This document shows positions 32,816 through 41,121 of a DNA stretch of 64,000 nt, piece after piece. Where the stretch lies: assembly GCA_963665925.1 (NCBI GenBank), contig OY762511.1, positions 1,178,001 to 1,242,000 on the forward strand, read 5' to 3'. The notes under the pieces are model-generated. The model ran no database searches, was not told the DNA's origin, and saw only the letters and a program-made list of their open reading frames with translations. Each line of letters starts with the position of its first letter. The stretch's first letter is position 1. Made by a program: the position numbers and the translations under genes. This DNA is from G963665925 sp963665925 (lineage in GTDB: Bacteria; Bacillota; Clostridia; Peptostreptococcales; Acidaminobacteraceae).

Positions 32816-34120
32816 ATGAAGAAGAAATGGATTAGTCCGTGGCTTTTGCCAGTTGGGATTGCTGTGGCATTTTTAATGTGGGGTGTTATTGTACAGCCCA
32901 TGGACGAGATACTGGAAGGCATTCTGAGAATCATATTTGAGCCGAGCACATTGATTACAGACTACATCGTTATTGGTGGACTGGGCGGGGCATTTGTAAA
33001 CGCAGGTCTTTTAGGACTACTTCTAACTGCAATGACGGTTCACATACGTGAAGAGGCAGACGGCGTGACCTTGGCGGCACTTTTCCTGATCATGGGCTTT
33101 GCCCTCTTTGGAAAGAATCTGTTCAATGTCTGGTTCATCCTTGGTGGCATTTTCCTGCACAGCAGAGTCTTTAAGGTTCCCATTAAAAAGGTATGGACTG
33201 TCGGACTTTTCGGAACAGCCATGGCACCTATGGTCAGTGACCTCATTTACTCTGCATCTACACCAGAACCCTTTGGGTGGATTGCAGGTACAACAGCAGG
33301 GATTCTGACCGGCTTCATACTGCCCATTGTGAGTGATTGGCTGAAGCGTACCCACGAGGGTTTCAATCTGTATAATGTCGGCTTTGCGGCTGGGATTATC
33401 GGAACCATCTTCGTTTCAATTTTTAAATCTTACGGCTACCAGCCAGCGCCGCGTCTCATTTGGAATACGGACCATCAGTTTGTGCTCTTCGCTTTTATGA
33501 ACACGCTGTTCGGTCTTATGATCATAGCGGGGCGTTACTGGAATCCCCATTCCCTAAAGGGTTTTAGGCGACTGGTTTCCTCATCTGGCGTCGCACCGGC
33601 TGATTTTTTGAAGGAGTACGGTTCGGGTGTGGTTGTCATAAACATGGGACTCAACGGTATGCTGGCGACGACCTACCTGCTTGTGGTGGGCGGTGACCTG
33701 AACGGACCAACACTTGGGGGCGTGCTTACAATTGTAGGCTTTGGTGCTGCTGGAAAGCACCTCATGAACATCCTGCCGATTTTTGCGGGCATTTATATAG
33801 GGGCCTTTACCAAGGTCTGGCACATAACGGACCCATCCATTCAGCTTGCGGCGCTCTTCGGTACTGCACTTGCGCCATTTGCGGGCAGATACGGCTGGGG
33901 TGCTGGAATTCTGGCTGCCTTTATTCATATGTCTGTCGTGCTGAATGTCGGTGGCCTGCATGGCGGCTTGAACCTGTACAACAACGGGTTTTCAGCGGGA
34001 ATCGTTGCCATGATTCTTCTTCCCGTAATGAAATACATTGATGAGTGGAAGACAGCAAGAGCTGCGCAAAAGCAGGCTCAGGGTCTTAGAGACCTTGGGG
34101 TGGAATATATACAAAATTAG
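32816..34120 (+). CDS. DUF1576-family membrane protein
   Basis: 434 residues with about eleven to twelve hydrophobic helices. The two halves are alike: GGLGGAFVNAGLLGLL near residue 52 and VVINMGLNGMLATTYLL near 270; NLYNVGFAAGIIGT near 183 and NLYNNGFSAGIVAM near 385. An internal duplication is therefore likely. I recognise the DUF1576 pattern; the family's substrate is unknown. GGAGGGTGAT precedes the ATG. Transcribed alone, between two terminators. Confidence 0.82.
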   Translation: MKKKWISPWLLPVGIAVAFLMWGVIVQPMDEILEGILRIIFEPSTLITDYIVIGGLGGAFVNAGLLGLLLTAMTVHIREEADGVTLAALFLIMGFALFGKNLFNVWFILGGIFLHSRVFKVPIKKVWTVGLFGTAMAPMVSDLIYSASTPEPFGWIAGTTAGILTGFILPIVSDWLKRTHEGFNLYNVGFAAGIIGTIFVSIFKSYGYQPAPRLIWNTDHQFVLFAFMNTLFGLMIIAGRYWNPHSLKGFRRLVSSSGVAPADFLKEYGSGVVVINMGLNGMLATTYLLVVGGDLNGPTLGGVLTIVGFGAAGKHLMNILPIFAGIYIGAFTKVWHITDPSIQLAALFGTALAPFAGRYGWGAGILAAFIHMSVVLNVGGLHGGLNLYNNGFSAGIVAMILLPVMKYIDEWKTARAAQKQAQGLRDLGVEYIQN

Positions 34121-34124
34121 AAGG

Positions 34125-34153
34125 AGTCGGATGCGTGTGCATCCGGCTTTTTT
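34125..34153 (+). terminator. Terminator after DUF1576 gene
   Basis: AGTCGGATGC with GCATCCGGCT around GTGT, then T6. Confidence 0.88.
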
Positions 34154-34213
34154 GCACCCTGCCTGTGTCTATGGAGAAAGTGAAAATTTCATTTGAAAAT
34201 TATTTGAAAATAC

Positions 34214-34242
34214 TTTACAAGAATACTCCAGTATGCTAATAT
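34214..34242 (+). promoter_or_regulatory. Promoter of the oxidative-stress island
   Basis: TTTACA, 17 bases, TAATAT, running directly into the palindromic operator at 34243. Confidence 0.75.
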
Positions 34243-34265
34243 AAATTTGTAATCATTACAAATTT
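34243..34265. promoter_or_regulatory. PerR-type operator, perfect 23-bp palindrome
   Basis: AAATTTGTAAT C ATTACAAATTT. It has the 7-1-7 plan of PerR/Fur boxes (TTATAATnATTATAA) and covers the predicted start site, a repressor position. A PerR-like gene is 0.8 kb downstream. Confidence 0.75.
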
Positions 34266-34303
34266 AAAACGAATGAATAATATTTACCAAGGAGGTCAAG
34301 ATT

Positions 34304-34483
34304 GTGGAGACAGTAGATAAGGTACTTAAGGTTTTCGCTGAAGCAGAAGGTCCCATGCGTCCAGGTGAGGTTGCTGAAAAGGCCGAGCTGGATAGAAAAG
34401 AAGTAGACAAGGCAATCAAGCAGCTGAAAAAGGAAGAAAAGATCCACTCACCAAAACGTTGCTTCTACGCATTGAGTGAATAG
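34304..34483 (+). CDS. Small winged-helix protein (59 residues)
   Basis: Too short for many gene callers but well supported: GTG start at 34304, GGAGG eight bases upstream, a strong promoter and TAG at 34481. The peptide has the MarR/winged-helix pattern: VDKVLKVFAEAEGPMRPGEV, AEKAELDRKEVDKAIKQLKK, and EEKIHSPKRCFYALSE as the wing. A single domain of this size could bind DNA as a dimer. First gene after the PerR-type operator, upstream of two rubredoxin genes, so it may be an accessory regulator of the oxygen response (inference). Confidence 0.75.
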   Translation: METVDKVLKVFAEAEGPMRPGEVAEKAELDRKEVDKAIKQLKKEEKIHSPKRCFYALSE

Positions 34484-34556
34484 TTAAAAGTGTTCTGCAC
34501 ACCTTGTTTGAAAGACACTTAATGGTAAGTAATTCAAAATCAAGAAATTTGATATT

Positions 34557-34586
34557 TTGAATATTTAAATGAAATCAGGGTAAAAT
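34557..34586 (+). promoter_or_regulatory. Promoter of first rubredoxin gene
   Basis: TTGAAT, 18 bases, TAAAAT. An imperfect PerR-like box (TATTGTAATCACTATAA, 34601-34617) follows at the predicted start site. Confidence 0.55.
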
Positions 34587-34634
34587 AGTTAGGGATAGTT
34601 TATTGTAATCACTATAAAAGAGGAGGCAAAAACT

Positions 34635-34793
34635 ATGAAGTATGTATGTGTTGCATGTCAATGGGAGTATGATCCTGCAGTAGGTGATCCAGATGGTGGT
34701 ATTGCACCGGGTACAGCATTTGAAGATATTCCAGATGATTGGGTATGCCCAGTGTGCGGCGTTGGCAAGGATATGTTCGAACCTGTTGAATAA
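34635..34793 (+). CDS. Rubredoxin 1
   Basis: 52-residue one-iron electron carrier. Iron ligands are in CVACQWEYDP and CPVCGVGKDMF. GGAGG precedes the ATG. In anaerobes rubredoxin passes electrons to desulfoferrodoxin and rubrerythrin, both encoded in this window. The CVACQ first loop departs from the usual CxxCGY, with Gln in place of Gly. Confidence 0.95.
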   Translation: MKYVCVACQWEYDPAVGDPDGGIAPGTAFEDIPDDWVCPVCGVGKDMFEPVE

Positions 34794-34838
34794 GAGTCCT
34801 GCTACATAGTCTTATAATGAAGAAGCGTCAAAAGTAAA

Positions 34839-34867
34839 TGGGAGAGCTGAAGACCTTTGGCTCTCCC
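34839..34867 (+). other. Hairpin between the rubredoxin genes
   Basis: GGGAGAGC pairs with GCTCTCCC across a 12-base loop; no T-tract, so more likely an mRNA stabilising or processing element than a terminator. Confidence 0.45.
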
Positions 34868-34893
34868 AGACATTGAAATAGGAGATGAAGAAC

Positions 34894-35055
34894 ATGAAAA
34901 AGTTTGAATGTGAACCATGCGGTTATATCTACGATCCTGAAGCGGGCGACCCAGATGGTGGTATCGCACCAGGTACGGCATTTGAAGATATCCCAGAAGA
35001 TTGGGTATGTCCAGTATGCGGCGTTGGTAAAGACATGTTTGTGGTTGTCGAGTAA
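34894..35055 (+). CDS. Rubredoxin 2
   Basis: 53 residues, ligands in CEPCGYIYDP and CPVCGVGKDMF. Very similar to rubredoxin 1 from residue 12 on (DPDGGIAPGTAFEDIP in both), so the pair is probably a tandem duplication with a diverged first ligand loop and C-terminus. GGAG nine bases before the ATG; an in-frame ATG at 34885 is less well spaced. 43 bases before the perR-like gene. Confidence 0.95.
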   Translation: MKKFECEPCGYIYDPEAGDPDGGIAPGTAFEDIPEDWVCPVCGVGKDMFVVVE

Positions 35056-35098
35056 CTGTCCCATAGCACGTATTTAAGGAGAGGGGAAACGGTTACAG

Positions 35099-35521
35099 AT
35101 GGCTATTCAAGTTGAGAATATTGGGGAATTTCTTAAATCTAACAACATAAAACCATCTTATCAGAGAATAAAGATTTATGAATATTTAATGGGAACTACA
35201 GAACATCCTACGGTGGATGCCATTTACAGGGCGCTCCTGCCGAGCATTCCGACATTATCTAAAACGACTGTCTACAACACACTCAATCTTTTTGTAGATC
35301 ATCAGATTGCGCTTCTGATTACCATTGAGGAAAATGAGACGCGTTATGATGCAGATACATCCACACATGGACATTTCAAATGTGATGTGTGCGGGGGTGT
35401 GCTTGATTTCAGAACAGACCTGAGTGGGCTTGAAATTGACCAGCTCGAGGGATGCCAGATCAAGGAGCAGCATATCTATTTTAGAGGAACTTGCCGCACG
35501 TGCCTTGGAAAAAACAGTTAA
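35099..35521 (+). CDS. Fur-family regulator, PerR-like
   Basis: 140 residues. Winged helix at about 10-80 (IKPSYQRIKIYEYLMG, TLSKTTVYNTLNLFVDHQIA), then metal sites: HGHFKCDVCGG and the C-terminal CRTC provide the structural zinc Cys4, and the His/Asp set around residues 85-95 (YDADTSTHGHF) is that of the peroxide-sensing site in PerR. Repressor of peroxide and oxygen defence genes by metal-catalysed oxidation. Genes around it (rubredoxins, desulfoferrodoxin, ferritin) are the usual clostridial PerR targets. Confidence 0.88.
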   Translation: MAIQVENIGEFLKSNNIKPSYQRIKIYEYLMGTTEHPTVDAIYRALLPSIPTLSKTTVYNTLNLFVDHQIALLITIEENETRYDADTSTHGHFKCDVCGGVLDFRTDLSGLEIDQLEGCQIKEQHIYFRGTCRTCLGKNS

Positions 35522-35558
35522 TGTGTTTAATTACATAAGAAGTTGAGGAGGAGTTAGT

Positions 35559-35939
35559 ATGCCAAAGAGATTAGAAATCTATAAATGTGAACTTTGTGGT
35601 AATGTTGTAGAAGTATTCCACGGCGGCGCTTCTATTCCAGTATGCTGTGGTCAGCAAATGGGTCTACTCGAAGAAATGACTGCCGATCAATCAACAGAAA
35701 AACACGTTCCTATGATTGAAGAAATCGAAGGCGGCTACAAGGTTACTGTAGGTTCGACACTTCACCCAATGACAGATGCACACTACATTGAGTGGATTGA
35801 ACTGATCTCAGGTGACGAAGTGCTTCGCAAGCACCTCAATCCAGGCGATGAGCCAGTAGCAGTGTTCAAGACAGATGCAAAAGAAGTTGTGGCACGCGAG
35901 TACTGCAATATCCACGGACTGTGGAAGAACGAAAAATAG
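35559..35939 (+). CDS. dfx: Desulfoferrodoxin (superoxide reductase)
   Basis: 126 residues, two-iron type. Center I: YKCELCGN and VCCGQQM (Cys4 desulforedoxin fold). Center II: ligands in KHVPMIEE, STLHPMTDAHYIEW and AREYCNIHGLW (His4Cys), with the conserved Glu and Lys of KHVP. Reduces superoxide to peroxide without making oxygen, with electrons from rubredoxin. GAGGAGG before the ATG, 37 bases after perR-like gene, so probably one operon. Confidence 0.96.
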   Translation: MPKRLEIYKCELCGNVVEVFHGGASIPVCCGQQMGLLEEMTADQSTEKHVPMIEEIEGGYKVTVGSTLHPMTDAHYIEWIELISGDEVLRKHLNPGDEPVAVFKTDAKEVVAREYCNIHGLWKNEK

Positions 35940-35950
35940 GAAAACCATAC

Positions 35951-35982
35951 ACCTGCCAGCGGCATATCGCTGGCAGGTTTTA
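35951..35982 (+). terminator. Terminator after dfx
   Basis: ACCTGCCAGCG pairs with CGCTGGCAGGT around GCATAT, then TTT. Confidence 0.85.
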
Positions 35983-36024
35983 TGAATAACATATTATTAG
36001 CGGGATGAAAAGGAGACGACAACC

Positions 36025-36534
36025 ATGATAAACCAAAGAGTTGCAGATGCAATCAATGCTCAAATCAATGCGGAATTGTATTCGGCTTATCTATATCTTT
36101 CAATGTCAGCTTACTTTGAAGATGAGAATCTTGCGGGATTTGCAAACTGGATGCGCGTTCAGTTCGAAGAAGAGCAGTTCCATGCAATGAAGTTCTTCAA
36201 TTACCTGAGCGAGCGCGGGGGTCGCGTTACGCTTGAAGCTATTGAAAAGCCAAAAGTTGAGTGGGCAAATATCGTTGAAGTATTTGAAGAGACCCTGGAG
36301 CATGAGCGCCACGTGACATCTCTGATCAACAACCTGATGGATATCGCACATGAAGAGCGTGATCATGCAACAGCATCATTCCTTCAGTGGTATATCGATG
36401 AGCAGGTTGAAGAAGAGGCAGCTGCTGAGAGCATTCTGACACAGCTTAAGTTCATTGGCGGACAAGGCAATGCGATTCTCATGCTTGATCGAGAAATGGC
36501 AGTAAGAGTCTTTACACCGCCTGCGGCTGAATAA
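36025..36534 (+). CDS. Ferritin
   Basis: 169-residue non-heme ferritin of the FtnA type. Di-iron ligands are in NAELYSAYLYLSM (Glu), EEEQFHAMKF (Glu, His) and HEERDHATASFLQWYIDEQVEEE. Stores iron and limits Fenton chemistry. AAAGGAG precedes the ATG; own terminator downstream. Fits the neighbouring oxidative-stress genes. Confidence 0.95.
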   Translation: MINQRVADAINAQINAELYSAYLYLSMSAYFEDENLAGFANWMRVQFEEEQFHAMKFFNYLSERGGRVTLEAIEKPKVEWANIVEVFEETLEHERHVTSLINNLMDIAHEERDHATASFLQWYIDEQVEEEAAAESILTQLKFIGGQGNAILMLDREMAVRVFTPPAAE

Positions 36535-36577
36535 ATTTAAAAGAAGGTCAGAAAACAGCATTTGTATTTTCTGCAGT

Positions 36578-36608
36578 AAAAAGGGTGAGCCTAGGCTCAC
36601 CCTTTTTT
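36578..36608. terminator. Bidirectional terminator
   Basis: AAAGGGTGAGCCTAGGCTCACCC followed by T6; near-perfect palindrome between ferritin and the convergent polyferredoxin-reductase gene. Confidence 0.9.
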
Positions 36609-36690
36609 ATGGGATATGTTTAGTCAGTAGGTAGGTCTACTTAACTGAAACCCGGATTATGAAACGATATGTTGAAAGTTGTCCACTGGC

Positions 36691-38154
36691 CTAGGCACTT
36701 TCATACCGGATATTCTCAGAAGGAACCCCCAGGGCTTCCAGTTTTCTGATGGATGCGTTGACCATAGGTGGCGGTCCGCACATGTAGACCTTATATTCTG
36801 ACAGGTCGATGTCTTCCATGTGATCTGTCACGAAGCCTTTTCTGCCGGTCCAGTTTTCATCAAAGGCAATAATCTTTCTAAACTCAAAGGCTGAATTCTC
36901 TGTCTCCATTCTTTCAAATGAATCCGAGTAAATCAGCTCGTCTTCCTTGTTGGCGCCATAGAGGAGCTTAAACTCCGTGACTGCACCAGGGTTCTCTATG
37001 AGATCGCGGACAATGGGAACAAATGGTGTGATGCCAATGCCGCCTCCAACAAGAAGAACCTTCTTGTCATTCTTATTGACGACGATATCCCTGCCCATAG
37101 GACCGTCCAGTATGACGGCGTCCCCTTCTTTAAAGTTCTCTGAAATAAGTCCGGTTCCGTAACCGTTTGGAACCCGTTTTACAGTAACGCTGACACTTCT
37201 TCCATCTTCGTTGAAGGATGAAATGGAGTAGGCTCTGAACATTTCAGGATTATCCTTGATTTTAACCAGAATGAACTGGCCTGCCTTGTAGTCAACCCGG
37301 TCCGGTGTGACAAATCTGAAGGTGTATTCAGCAACGTCGTCTTTCAGCTGTCTGATGGTTTCGATGACTGCAGAAATACGCTGTCTCTCTTCATAGCCTT
37401 CAAGGCTGACATGCTTTTTAAGAACGCCCGCAGTCTTTTCATTGGTAAGCGTGAGAATGTGTGCAGGACAGTTTTCTACACAGGTTGAGCAGCGGATGCA
37501 GGCTTCATCGTCAAACTGATTGGTGTCGGTAAACTGTGTATAAGGTGTCAGCTGCATTGGACAGACACGGGCACATTTCCCGCAGCTGTGACACATTTCA
37601 GTACGTGAGGCAGTGACCTTTTCATCGGTCAGCTTTGTTACGCCAAGTTTTTTTCCAAGGCGATAGGAGTAGCGCTGCATGAAGCCCATGGGGCAGAAAT
37701 TACACCATGTTCTCGGTGCAAAGAAGAGCGCCAGAGCGCCCCCAAGGATGGTTACCATGAGGTAGCTGCCAACGAAAATCATGCCAATCTTATCGAAAAA
37801 AGATGCCGAGCCGTAGATGGCGGCTACCTTTATGAACTTTGTGACCAGCTTTGCGGAAAACCATCCAAAGAATAGAATTCCAAGCCACTTGTTCCTGAAG
37901 AGTGCTGGTATGTTCTTGTTGCGGCTAAAGCGCATGAAGACGGAGTCAAAGAGACTTCCGTGGGCACAGATGTTTCCACACCAGAATCTGCCCTTGAAAA
38001 AAGAGTAGAGCAGCAGTCCGATGATGACAGGTATAACCAGCAGTCCTAGCTTTGGATACCAGAGTCCACCGACTGCGACTGTAAGGGTGAAGAGAAACCC
38101 ATATTTTCTGATTAAAGTAAATGTACGATTAGTCTTAATATGAAATGCCGACAT
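36691..38154 (-). CDS. Polyferredoxin-flavin reductase membrane fusion
   Basis: 487 residues. About 1-165: four to five membrane helices with NapH/NosR-like cysteine pairs FWCGNICAHG and WCNFCPMGF. About 190-245: dicluster ferredoxin CHSCGKCARVCP and CIRCSTCVENCP. About 258-487: ferredoxin-NADP reductase-type flavin and nucleotide domains with FRAYSISS, GGGIGITPFVP and YMCGPPPMV. It would move electrons between NAD(P)H and a membrane or cytoplasmic acceptor; the acceptor is unknown. A G/C-tract palindrome lies upstream at 38181. The fusion of both parts in one chain is uncommon but seen in anaerobes. Confidence 0.9.
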   Translation of the reverse strand: MSAFHIKTNRTFTLIRKYGFLFTLTVAVGGLWYPKLGLLVIPVIIGLLLYSFFKGRFWCGNICAHGSLFDSVFMRFSRNKNIPALFRNKWLGILFFGWFSAKLVTKFIKVAAIYGSASFFDKIGMIFVGSYLMVTILGGALALFFAPRTWCNFCPMGFMQRYSYRLGKKLGVTKLTDEKVTASRTEMCHSCGKCARVCPMQLTPYTQFTDTNQFDDEACIRCSTCVENCPAHILTLTNEKTAGVLKKHVSLEGYEERQRISAVIETIRQLKDDVAEYTFRFVTPDRVDYKAGQFILVKIKDNPEMFRAYSISSFNEDGRSVSVTVKRVPNGYGTGLISENFKEGDAVILDGPMGRDIVVNKNDKKVLLVGGGIGITPFVPIVRDLIENPGAVTEFKLLYGANKEDELIYSDSFERMETENSAFEFRKIIAFDENWTGRKGFVTDHMEDIDLSEYKVYMCGPPPMVNASIRKLEALGVPSENIRYESA

Positions 38155-38180
38155 TCAAACCTCCTATGTACTATGTTTTT

Positions 38181-38199
38181 ACCCCTCCCCATAGGGGGT
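38181..38199. promoter_or_regulatory. CsoR/CstR-like G/C-tract palindrome
   Basis: ACCCCTCCCCATAGGGGGT, 27 bases upstream of the polyferredoxin-reductase start. The spacing differs from the 29.5-kb sites; read on the minus strand CCCCCTATGGGG is closer to the classical CsoR operator. Confidence 0.45.
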
Positions 38200-38354
38200 G
38201 TGTTAGAAACTATCATACACGAAGCCAAAGGGATTATCAAGATATTTTTATTAATCAGATAATTCGAAAAAGTCGAATATTGTGTTTGAACATGCCTTCA
38301 GATGTTATAAAATAGTATGTGATAGTTCATGTGAAAGGCAAAAGAGGTGTGATG

Positions 38355-39212
38355 ATGAAAAAAATGCTTGTTATAGACGGCACGGCGCTGTCCTATAAGG
38401 CTTTTGCCAGTGGAACCTACTCTGGAGCTGTAACAGCAACGGGACACAAGGTACCCATGCTTGCCCATTTTATGACGTATTTGTTGGAACTCATGGGACG
38501 GTACGAGCCTTCGGCTCTGGTTATTGCCTTTGGAAAGCAGGACGTGGAGCTGGATATTATGAAGAATCCCTCCTACAAGATCCAATTTGCACTTCTGAAG
38601 GTGCTGATTGAGTCCCTGGAAATTGAATGTGCAGTTACAGAAGGTCCTGTGCTAGACCTGATCAAGGCGGTTGTCATAAGCGGTGAGGAAGAGGAATACA
38701 AGACCTATATCGCGACATCTGAGGAGAAGAGCTTTCAGCTGATATCAAAGCGGACCCATGTCATTCTGTTCGGCAAAGGCAGGGATGTGCACTATAATCC
38801 CAATAAGTTCTACCTTGAATATGGTATTGAGGCTGCATTTTATCCCGATTTTTTTGCCTTGACCGGCCATGGTACAGATTCTGTGCCCGGCATTCCAGGC
38901 ATAGGGGAGAAGACAGCCGTGCGTATTTTGCAGGAGTACGGCAGAGTGGAACACATCATGAGCAATATCAATGTGATTACCGATCACAGACTGAGGGATC
39001 TTTTCGATCTTTATCAGGAGGAAATCATTCTGGGTGTTGAAACCGAGAGACTCCAGTCCCTCGATACATACGTAGCCGATTATGAAGCCATGGCATTTTC
39101 AGGGTTTGATTCAAGTGCCCAGGATGTAATGACGCATTTTGGTCTTTCGGCCCTTCTCGACACTTCATCGGAGGACAATGCAGGGCTGCCGCTGCTGGAA
39201 TATATGGACTAG
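38355..39212 (+). CDS. 5'-3' exonuclease-like protein with degenerate active site
   Basis: 285 residues, related to the N-terminal 5'-nuclease domain of DNA polymerase I. Preserved: MLVIDGTALSYKAF at the N-terminus with Asp8, and the helix-hairpin-helix TDSVPGIPGIGEKTAVRIL near residue 175. Altered: the usual GYEADD carboxylate cluster reads EGPVLDLIKAV, and the GDKD motif reads TSEEKSF, so most metal ligands are missing. It may bind DNA flaps without cleaving. GAGGTG precedes the ATG; ATG 38352 is an equal alternative. Transcribed alone. Confidence 0.78.
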   Translation: MKKMLVIDGTALSYKAFASGTYSGAVTATGHKVPMLAHFMTYLLELMGRYEPSALVIAFGKQDVELDIMKNPSYKIQFALLKVLIESLEIECAVTEGPVLDLIKAVVISGEEEEYKTYIATSEEKSFQLISKRTHVILFGKGRDVHYNPNKFYLEYGIEAAFYPDFFALTGHGTDSVPGIPGIGEKTAVRILQEYGRVEHIMSNINVITDHRLRDLFDLYQEEIILGVETERLQSLDTYVADYEAMAFSGFDSSAQDVMTHFGLSALLDTSSEDNAGLPLLEYMD

Positions 39213-39261
39213 TCATTTTTCAGGCCATGTGTTACGTAAATTTCAATCATTATTTTAAGTG

Positions 39262-39290
39262 AGTGGGTCCCTTGAAGACCCACTTTTGTT
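39262..39290 (+). terminator. Terminator
   Basis: AGTGGGTC with GACCCACT around CCTTGAA, then TTTGTT. Confidence 0.8.
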
Positions 39291-39367
39291 ATTATATAAG
39301 GGAGCGTTCGTAAGAAGCATTACAGACAATCATGTGTGGAGTATAGAGTGTTTGAGGAGGATTTATT

Positions 39368-40477
39368 ATGGTGAACCAAGAGAGAGTGGTAGAGCGTTTT
39401 TTAAAGTATGTTCAAATCGACAGCGAAACGCGCAATGAAAAAGAATTTGCAGACATGCTTGTTGAGGAAATGAAGGCAATGGGCCTTGAAATACAAAGAG
39501 ACAATGCCGGTGCTCCGGTCGGCTCAAATACCGACAATATCATCGCAAGACTGAAAGGCAACACAGATCAGCAATCGGTTTTCTTCAGTGCCCATATGGA
39601 TACGGTAACACCAGGTAACGGCATTAAGCCAATTGTAGAAGGTGGAATTATCAAGTCAGATGGAACGACGGTTCTGGGTGGCGATGACAAAGCGGGCATC
39701 GTTGCCATTATGGAAGCCTTCCAGGTCCTTATTGAAGAGGGTCTGCCCCACGGTACTGTTGAAGCCGTGATCACCATAGCAGAAGAGGGCGGACTGAATG
39801 GCTCGAAGAACCTGGACTACAGTCTGGTAGAGTCAAAGCTGGGCTTTGTGCTTGACTCAGGTGGTAAGACTGGCGAGGTCATCGTGCAGGGACCGGCACA
39901 AGATAAAATTGATGTCGTGATCAAAGGCAGACCTGCGCATGCGGGTGTTGCACCAGAAGAGGGCATCAGTGCAATTATGGTTGCATCTGAAGCAATCAGC
40001 AACATGAGGCTTCTTCGTATTGACTCTGAAACCACTGCAAATATTGGCTCTATCGAGGGTGGTCAGGTTACAAACATCGTGTGTCCTGAAGTGAAAATCA
40101 AGGCAGAAGCCCGTTCGCTTTCAAATGAGAAGCTGGATGCCCAATCTGCACATATGGCGAAATGCTTTGAAGATGCCGCTGAAAAGTTCGGCGCTCAGGC
40201 TATTGTTCAGATTGACCGCGCTTATAGTGCCTTTAAGGTTGAAGCGTCAGATGAAATCATTGCAATCATAAGAAAAGCAATGGGCGCACTGGATGCTGAA
40301 GTTCAGCTTAAGGCTTCAGGCGGTGGCTCTGATACGAACATCTATAATGGGAACGGCATTAAGGCAATCAACTTGGGTGTGGGCATGCAGAAGGTTCATA
40401 CGCTTGATGAGTTTATCGAAATTGCCGATCTTGTAAAAAGTGCTGAAATGTGTGTTGAGATTGTAAAGAACGTCTAG
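39368..40477 (+). CDS. M20-family metallopeptidase, PepT-like
   Basis: 369 residues. Zinc ligands: FFSAHMDTVTPG (His, Asp), GGDDKAG (bridging Asp), IAEEGGLNGSK (catalytic Glu pair), GFVLDSGG (Asp), and the distal VHTLDEF histidine. The dimerisation domain insertion starts near residue 180 (KIDVVIKGRPAHAG). Cytoplasmic tripeptidase or aminopeptidase acting on short peptides. GAGGAGG before the ATG. Its native terminator is split by the IS element downstream. Confidence 0.92.
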   Translation: MVNQERVVERFLKYVQIDSETRNEKEFADMLVEEMKAMGLEIQRDNAGAPVGSNTDNIIARLKGNTDQQSVFFSAHMDTVTPGNGIKPIVEGGIIKSDGTTVLGGDDKAGIVAIMEAFQVLIEEGLPHGTVEAVITIAEEGGLNGSKNLDYSLVESKLGFVLDSGGKTGEVIVQGPAQDKIDVVIKGRPAHAGVAPEEGISAIMVASEAISNMRLLRIDSETTANIGSIEGGQVTNIVCPEVKIKAEARSLSNEKLDAQSAHMAKCFEDAAEKFGAQAIVQIDRAYSAFKVEASDEIIAIIRKAMGALDAEVQLKASGGGSDTNIYNGNGIKAINLGVGMQKVHTLDEFIEIADLVKSAEMCVEIVKNV

Positions 40478-40584
40478 TAAGGATACTTGAAAACTAAAAT
40501 CTTTGATAAAAACAAGCCCCTGAATGCTGAACCGACCCCTAAAAGTTAGACCAAAACTCTAACGATTAGGAGGTCGGTTTTCTT

Positions 40585-41121
40585 ATGGCAAAATATAGCT
40601 TTGAGTTTAAGCTGAAAGCTGTTCGTGCATACTTAAATAATGAAGGTGGATACAGAATTCTATGCAATGAGCTCAACATTCCTGATACTAAATCTCTAAG
40701 ATGTTGGGTAGCGGCCTATAAAGAGTTTGGTGAAGATGGGCTTTTAAGAAGTCGAAAGAAGCAAACATATACTTCTGGTTTTAAGCTTCATGTAGTAGAG
40801 TTATATTTAACAACAGAAGTTTCGTATCAGGAACTGGCTCTACAAGTAGGTATAAGTAATCCACCAACGTTATCTAAATGGGTAAATGATTATCGAATTG
40901 CAGGTCCTGACGCTTTGAAACCAAAACGAAAGGGGCGTCTCCCTAAAATGAAAAAACCGAGTATAAACAAGAACACAAATGAAGTTGAAGTTAATGCTGA
41001 TACTGATTATCTAAAAAGACTTGAAGAAGAGAACTTAAAACTTAGAATCGAGAATGCCTATTTAAAAGAACTGAGGAGGCTGCGTCTGGAGGGAAATCCT
41101 CCAAAGAAAAAGCGAGAATAA
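40585..41121 (+). CDS. IS3 transposase OrfA
   Basis: 178 residues with two helix-turn-helix units (KLKAVRAYLNNEGGYRILCNEL; HVVELYLTTEVSYQELALQVG) and a C-terminal leucine-rich helix (DYLKRLEEENLKLRIENAYLKEL) for multimerisation. Near its end GAAAAAG (41106-41112) allows -1 slippage of AAA-AAG into the OrfB frame just before the TAA at 41119-41121. Binds the element ends. Confidence 0.92.
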   Translation: MAKYSFEFKLKAVRAYLNNEGGYRILCNELNIPDTKSLRCWVAAYKEFGEDGLLRSRKKQTYTSGFKLHVVELYLTTEVSYQELALQVGISNPPTLSKWVNDYRIAGPDALKPKRKGRLPKMKKPSINKNTNEVEVNADTDYLKRLEEENLKLRIENAYLKELRRLRLEGNPPKKKRE

